Assembly: GCF_001421435.1 (NCBI RefSeq) | Contig: NZ_LMKA01000052.1 | Span: forward strand, 1 to 64,000 | Length of the DNA: 64,000 nt | Reading direction: 5' to 3' | Origin: Chryseobacterium sp. Leaf201 | GTDB lineage: Bacteria; Bacteroidota; Bacteroidia; Flavobacteriales; Weeksellaceae | Part shown: positions 60,298 through 64,000 of the stretch, in pieces | Layout of the letters: every line of letters begins with the position of its first letter | Position numbering within the stretch: the first letter of the stretch is position 1 | Notes under the pieces: generated by a model | Database searches by the model: none | Told to the model about the DNA's origin: nothing | The model's input: the letters and a program-made list of their open reading frames with translations, nothing else | Made by a program: the position numbers and the translations under genes

Positions 60298-60463
60298 GCT
60301 TTTGGCGCACATTTCCGGCTTTCACTACTCGCTTTTTTGTGCCTGCCACATTATCCGAAGCTTACAAAAAGAGCTCAGACATGCCGTTCAATCCGGGGCG
60401 CAAAACAAGTAGATAGAAGCCGGAGACATTTGACACTAAAAAAACACAGATATTTAAAAAATT

Positions 60464-63118
60464 ATGAAAGAAAAAGACCGGTTATCAGACGCTGCATGGA
60501 AAAAATGGGGACCTTATGTAAGCAACAGGGAATGGGGGCTTGTGCGTGAAGATTACAGTGAAAACGGCGATGCCTGGAACTATACCAACCATGATACTGC
60601 AGAAGCCAAAACATACCGCTGGGGAGAAGAAGGCATCTGCGGGATATGTGACGATCTGCAGAAACTGGTTTTTTCGGTAGGGTTCTGGAACAAAAAGGAT
60701 AAGATGGTTAAAGAAAGGTTTTTCGGCCTTTCCAACGGTCAGGGCAACCATGGCGAAGATGTAAAGGAATACTTTTATTACCTGGATTCTACACCCACCC
60801 ATTCGTATATGAAGATGTTATACAAATATCCTCAGAATGCGTTTCCTTACGAAGACCTGATCAATACCAATGCTGAGAAAACCAAACAGGATCCCGAATA
60901 TGAGCTTATTGATACCGGAATTTTCGACCGGAATGAATATTTCGATATTTTTATAGAATACGCAAAAGAAAGTGAGCATGATATACTGGTAAAGCTTACC
61001 ATTGTTAATAAATCTGAAAATGAAGCTCCGCTGATTATATTGCCTACCGTATGGTTCCGAAATACATGGAGTTGGGGATATGATGCCTATAAACCCCGCA
61101 TGGTTTCTGAAGAGGCAAACCGAATCAGCCTAAGTCATAAAGATTTGGAAATTAAACATATATATGCCGGCCAATCTACAAAAGTTCTTTTTTGCGATAA
61201 TGAAACGAATAATGAACGGCTTTATCAATCTCCCAATACAATTAAGTACAGCAAAGACGGCATCAATGACTTTATCATCAACGGAAATACACAGTCCGTC
61301 AACCCGAAAAATAGCGGAACCAAAGCATCGTTCCTAATAGACGAAACATTTCAGCCGAAAGAGGTAAAAACGTTTGAATTCAGGATTTCAGATGAAGACT
61401 TAGACCAGCCTTTCAAAGATTTCAGAGATATTTTTGAATCCAGAAAAGAAGAAGCAGATGTATTTTATGAAGACATCCAGGACGGAATAGAAACGGAGGA
61501 TGAAAAACTTGTTCAGCGACAGGCTTTTGCCGGAATGCTCTGGAATAAAATGTTCTACCATTACAATGTTGAAAAATGGCTGAAAGGTGATCCTGGGCAG
61601 GTGCCTCCGCCGAAATCCCGTGAAAAAATCCGTAATGCCGAATGGAAGCATCTCAACAATGAACACATCATTTCAATGCCTGACAAATGGGAATATCCCT
61701 GGTACGCTACCTGGGATCTTGCTTTTCACTCGATCAGTTTTGCCCTCATTGACCCTGATTTTGCAAAACATCAGCTGAAACTCTTCCTGTTTGAATGGTA
61801 CATGCATCCGAACGGCCAGCTGCCTGCCTACGAATGGGATTTCAGTGATGTAAATCCGCCGGTTCATGCCTGGGCAGTCTTCCGGGTTTTTAAAATTGAT
61901 GAATATTTAAAAGATAAACCGGACATAGCTTTCCTGGAAAGTACATTCCAGAAACTGCTGATGAATTTTACCTGGTGGGTCAATAAAAAGGACATCAACG
62001 GAAATAATATTTTTGAAGGCGGTTTTTTAGGTCTTGATAACATCGGGGCTTTTGACCGTAATGCAGAACTGCCCAACGGAGAACACCTGGAGCAGTCTGA
62101 CGGTACGAGCTGGATGGCTATGTTCGCCTTAAATATGATGAGGATCGCCATGGAGCTGGCCCTCTATAATAAAGTGTATGAAGAAATGGCCATAAAGTTC
62201 TTTGAACATTTTCTTTCCATCGCAAATTCCCTGGACAATATGGGTGAAGAATGCTTCAGCCTCTGGGATGAGCAGGATGAGTTTTTTTATGATGCTATTT
62301 CTTCCGGGCACGGCAATCACATGTATCTGAGATTGAGAACGATTGTCGGGCTGATCCCGATGTTTGCCGTTGAGGTAATTGATGATGCCATGATTGAGAA
62401 CCTCCCGGATTTTAAGAAAAGAATGCAGTGGGTACTTGAAAATAAGCCGGAACTGGCAGCTTTGGTTTCCCATTGGGATGTAAAAGGTCAGGATTCCAAA
62501 CATCTGCTTTCACTACTTAGAGGGCACCGACTGAAAAGGCTGTTGCACAGAATGCTGAATCCGGATGAGTTTTTAAGTGAATTTGGAGTCCGTGCCTTAT
62601 CAAAAGAATATGAAGACAATCCTTACACCTTGAAACTGAACGGAACCGATTACACCGTTAAATATACACCTGCAGAAAGTGACAGTGCGCTTTTCGGAGG
62701 AAACAGCAACTGGCGAGGCCCGGTCTGGTTTCCCATCAATTTCCTGATTATTGAGAGCCTGCAGCGCTTTTTCTTTTATTACAGCCCTGATTTTCTGGTG
62801 GAATATCCTACAGGAAGTGGAAAGTATTCAAATTTAGATGAGATTGCAGATGCTTTAAGTAAACGGCTTTCAAAGTTATTTTTAAAAGATGAGAACGGCA
62901 ACCGCCCCTTCAACGGACAGTATCCGAGATTTCAGACGGATCCGGATTTTAAAGATTATATCCTGTTTTATGAATATTTTCACGGGGACAACGGCCGTGG
63001 AGTAGGCGCTTCCCACCAGACGGGATGGACCGGCCTGATCACCAAAATCCTGATGCCGAGATTCTCAAAAAAGAAAATTGCAGAAGCAGAAACGGAATCC
63101 CCGAAAACTGATGATTAA
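60464..63118 (+). CDS. GH63/MGH1-like glucosidase
   Basis: The 884-residue protein resembles the mannosyl-oligosaccharide glucosidase-like (GH63, MGH1) family: GLVREDYSENGDAWNY near the start, WDLAFHSISFALIDPDFA with an acid near 425, and GGNSNWRGPVWFPINF and GTSHQTGW-like segment (GASHQTGWTG) near the end. No signal peptide is visible, so it acts on internal sugars, probably with the SDR gene upstream. Confidence 0.87.
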   Translation: MKEKDRLSDAAWKKWGPYVSNREWGLVREDYSENGDAWNYTNHDTAEAKTYRWGEEGICGICDDLQKLVFSVGFWNKKDKMVKERFFGLSNGQGNHGEDVKEYFYYLDSTPTHSYMKMLYKYPQNAFPYEDLINTNAEKTKQDPEYELIDTGIFDRNEYFDIFIEYAKESEHDILVKLTIVNKSENEAPLIILPTVWFRNTWSWGYDAYKPRMVSEEANRISLSHKDLEIKHIYAGQSTKVLFCDNETNNERLYQSPNTIKYSKDGINDFIINGNTQSVNPKNSGTKASFLIDETFQPKEVKTFEFRISDEDLDQPFKDFRDIFESRKEEADVFYEDIQDGIETEDEKLVQRQAFAGMLWNKMFYHYNVEKWLKGDPGQVPPPKSREKIRNAEWKHLNNEHIISMPDKWEYPWYATWDLAFHSISFALIDPDFAKHQLKLFLFEWYMHPNGQLPAYEWDFSDVNPPVHAWAVFRVFKIDEYLKDKPDIAFLESTFQKLLMNFTWWVNKKDINGNNIFEGGFLGLDNIGAFDRNAELPNGEHLEQSDGTSWMAMFALNMMRIAMELALYNKVYEEMAIKFFEHFLSIANSLDNMGEECFSLWDEQDEFFYDAISSGHGNHMYLRLRTIVGLIPMFAVEVIDDAMIENLPDFKKRMQWVLENKPELAALVSHWDVKGQDSKHLLSLLRGHRLKRLLHRMLNPDEFLSEFGVRALSKEYEDNPYTLKLNGTDYTVKYTPAESDSALFGGNSNWRGPVWFPINFLIIESLQRFFFYYSPDFLVEYPTGSGKYSNLDEIADALSKRLSKLFLKDENGNRPFNGQYPRFQTDPDFKDYILFYEYFHGDNGRGVGASHQTGWTGLITKILMPRFSKKKIAEAETESPKTDD

Positions 63119-63223
63119 TTATAAGAGATTAAAATTTATCTCAGTTAGTAATAAGACTTATTTTATTTAGAATAAATTTTTGAAAGTGTAAGATCTTGAT
63201 TTTCATTAATTGAATTATGTCCT

Positions 63224-63910
63224 CTATTCAAATATCTGCTGGATGACTTCCAGCGAAGGCGGTGTCTGGAAATCTGTAATATGATAATGATAATAGACCA
63301 GAAGGCTGTCTAACAGATCCTTTCTGTAAGCCGACGGGATTTTTACGCGGTAGGGATCCGGAGCAGAAATGATCATTTTCCAGACGGCAGAAACCTCTTC
63401 ACTGAACAGCTGGTGCATCGGTTCAGCAGAAAATGTCCCGGTCTCCGGATCAAGAAAATTCCCGGCATTAAGCAGAGGGGCAACTCCGTGAATTTTTAAA
63501 ATCTTAATTAAAAAAATGTAGTGAGCCTGATAATTCCGGTTTTCAAGCTCATTGATAAATTCACGAATGCTGAAAAATATATTCTGATTTTTATTTTCGT
63601 GCCTGAGGTTCTGATTCAGAAAATCTGAAATAAAAAATACAACGGTGCTGCATTTTATATCCGTATAAATATCACTGCTTTTTACCATTTCAAATTTTGA
63701 GATGGTCTGTATGCCGTTTCCTTTTACCGGAAGCAAGGAAAAACTCAGGTGGCTTAACGGCAGAAGCAGGGCTTTCTTCTTATTCTTTTTGGTATAAATC
63801 CCTTTTAAGAAATAAGACTGGAAGCCGTCATCTTCTGTAAAACAATGCAGGACCGCATCATTTTCTCCATATTTTATGTGAGATAATAAAAAACCGTTCT
63901 GTGAATTCAT
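63224..63910 (-). CDS. recO: DNA repair protein RecO
   Basis: RecO helps RecA load on single-stranded DNA. The 228-residue protein has the N-terminal OB-like start GFLLSHIKYGENDAVLHCFT and a helical C-terminus. Its start codon shares one base with the stop of the upstream gene (TAATG), so they are translated together. Confidence 0.88.
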   Translation of the reverse strand: MNSQNGFLLSHIKYGENDAVLHCFTEDDGFQSYFLKGIYTKKNKKKALLLPLSHLSFSLLPVKGNGIQTISKFEMVKSSDIYTDIKCSTVVFFISDFLNQNLRHENKNQNIFFSIREFINELENRNYQAHYIFLIKILKIHGVAPLLNAGNFLDPETGTFSAEPMHQLFSEEVSAVWKMIISAPDPYRVKIPSAYRKDLLDSLLVYYHYHITDFQTPPSLEVIQQIFE

Positions 63911-64000
63911 TAATTGACTACCGCAATCTTAGCTGTTGCTTTATCAGATCCGTCTTCATTGGTCATCAGTACAAAATAGATCCCTGAAGCCACCCTTGAA
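63910..64000 (-). CDS. porZ: End of a probable PorZ (type IX secretion) gene
   Basis: Only the last 29 codons are in the window: SRVASGIYFVLMTNEDGSDK, then ATAKIAVVN and stop. The end is like a type IX sorting tail. In flavobacteria porZ lies directly before recO, so that is the likely identity. The rest lies beyond the window edge. Confidence 0.55.
   Translation of the reverse strand, partial: SRVASGIYFVLMTNEDGSDKATAKIAVVN

Overview
The window looks like the chromosome of a Chryseobacterium-type flavobacterium (Bacteroidota). It has moderate to low GC, Bacteroidota promoters of the TAnnTTTG type, a type IX secretion sorting tail, malate:quinone oxidoreductase, a recO next to a likely porZ end, and a paired HTH gene family that I associate with Chryseobacterium. 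The species is inferred, not proven.

Layout. 0.4-5.4 kb: a secreted VIT/vWA protein, deoD and tatD. 5.4-11.4 kb, minus strand: a run of poorly known genes (leucine-rich-like protein, zinc-ribbon SDR, DUF434 protein) with five odd tRNA genes lying between them. 11.6-20 kb, plus strand: a tightly overlapping MoxR AAA ATPase / vWA / beta-propeller operon. 20-22.5 kb: two tiny genes with terminators, then a field of accessory tRNA genes, three of them interrupted inside the T-loop, plus a hairpin RNA present in three copies. 22.6-30 kb: an RNA-processing and repair island (RNase H-like protein, two ATP-grasp proteins, cyclic-phosphate receiver domain, DinB, T4 Rnl2-type RNA ligase, metallo-beta-lactamase nuclease, phosphoesterase, two DEDDh exonucleases). 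30.7-34.9 kb: a Ro60 (TROVE) gene followed by a dense array of eleven small structured RNAs.

The main discovery is that array (33,162-34,854). All eleven elements share a lower stem, the 5' motif UGYCGU, about 12 nt, CWUCG, and a 3' strand ending UURC. In all eleven the Y of the first motif covaries with the R of the last (UGCC with UUGC, UGUC with UUAC). Five of them carry, where a tRNA anticodon loop would be, a circularly permuted tRNA-like module: T-arm, then an acceptor stem closed by a loop, then (in four) a D-arm. This is the architecture expected of Ro60-bound Y RNAs of the tRNA-mimicking (YrlA) class, here multiplied and densely packed. The Ro60 gene and the first two array repeats share one promoter layout with two TGCGYA boxes 13 nt apart.

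Working model (inference): Ro60 with its Y RNAs, the RNA ligase and end-processing enzymes, the exonucleases and the accessory tRNAs form one RNA surveillance, repair or tRNA-substitution system, with the MoxR-vWA operon as a possible NTP-driven partner.

34.9-64 kb is more ordinary: an HTH pair, a SulP transporter, a surface protein, a decayed type IX-secreted gene, a tellurite-resistance-type (TerD/TelA/TerC) operon, a catalase-like protein, FKBP isomerase, a lipoprotein, a serine hydrolase, an Rrf2 regulator with its oxidoreductase, an M23 peptidase, gpsA, mqo, small secreted proteins, an SDR, a GH63-like glucosidase, recO and the end of a probable porZ.
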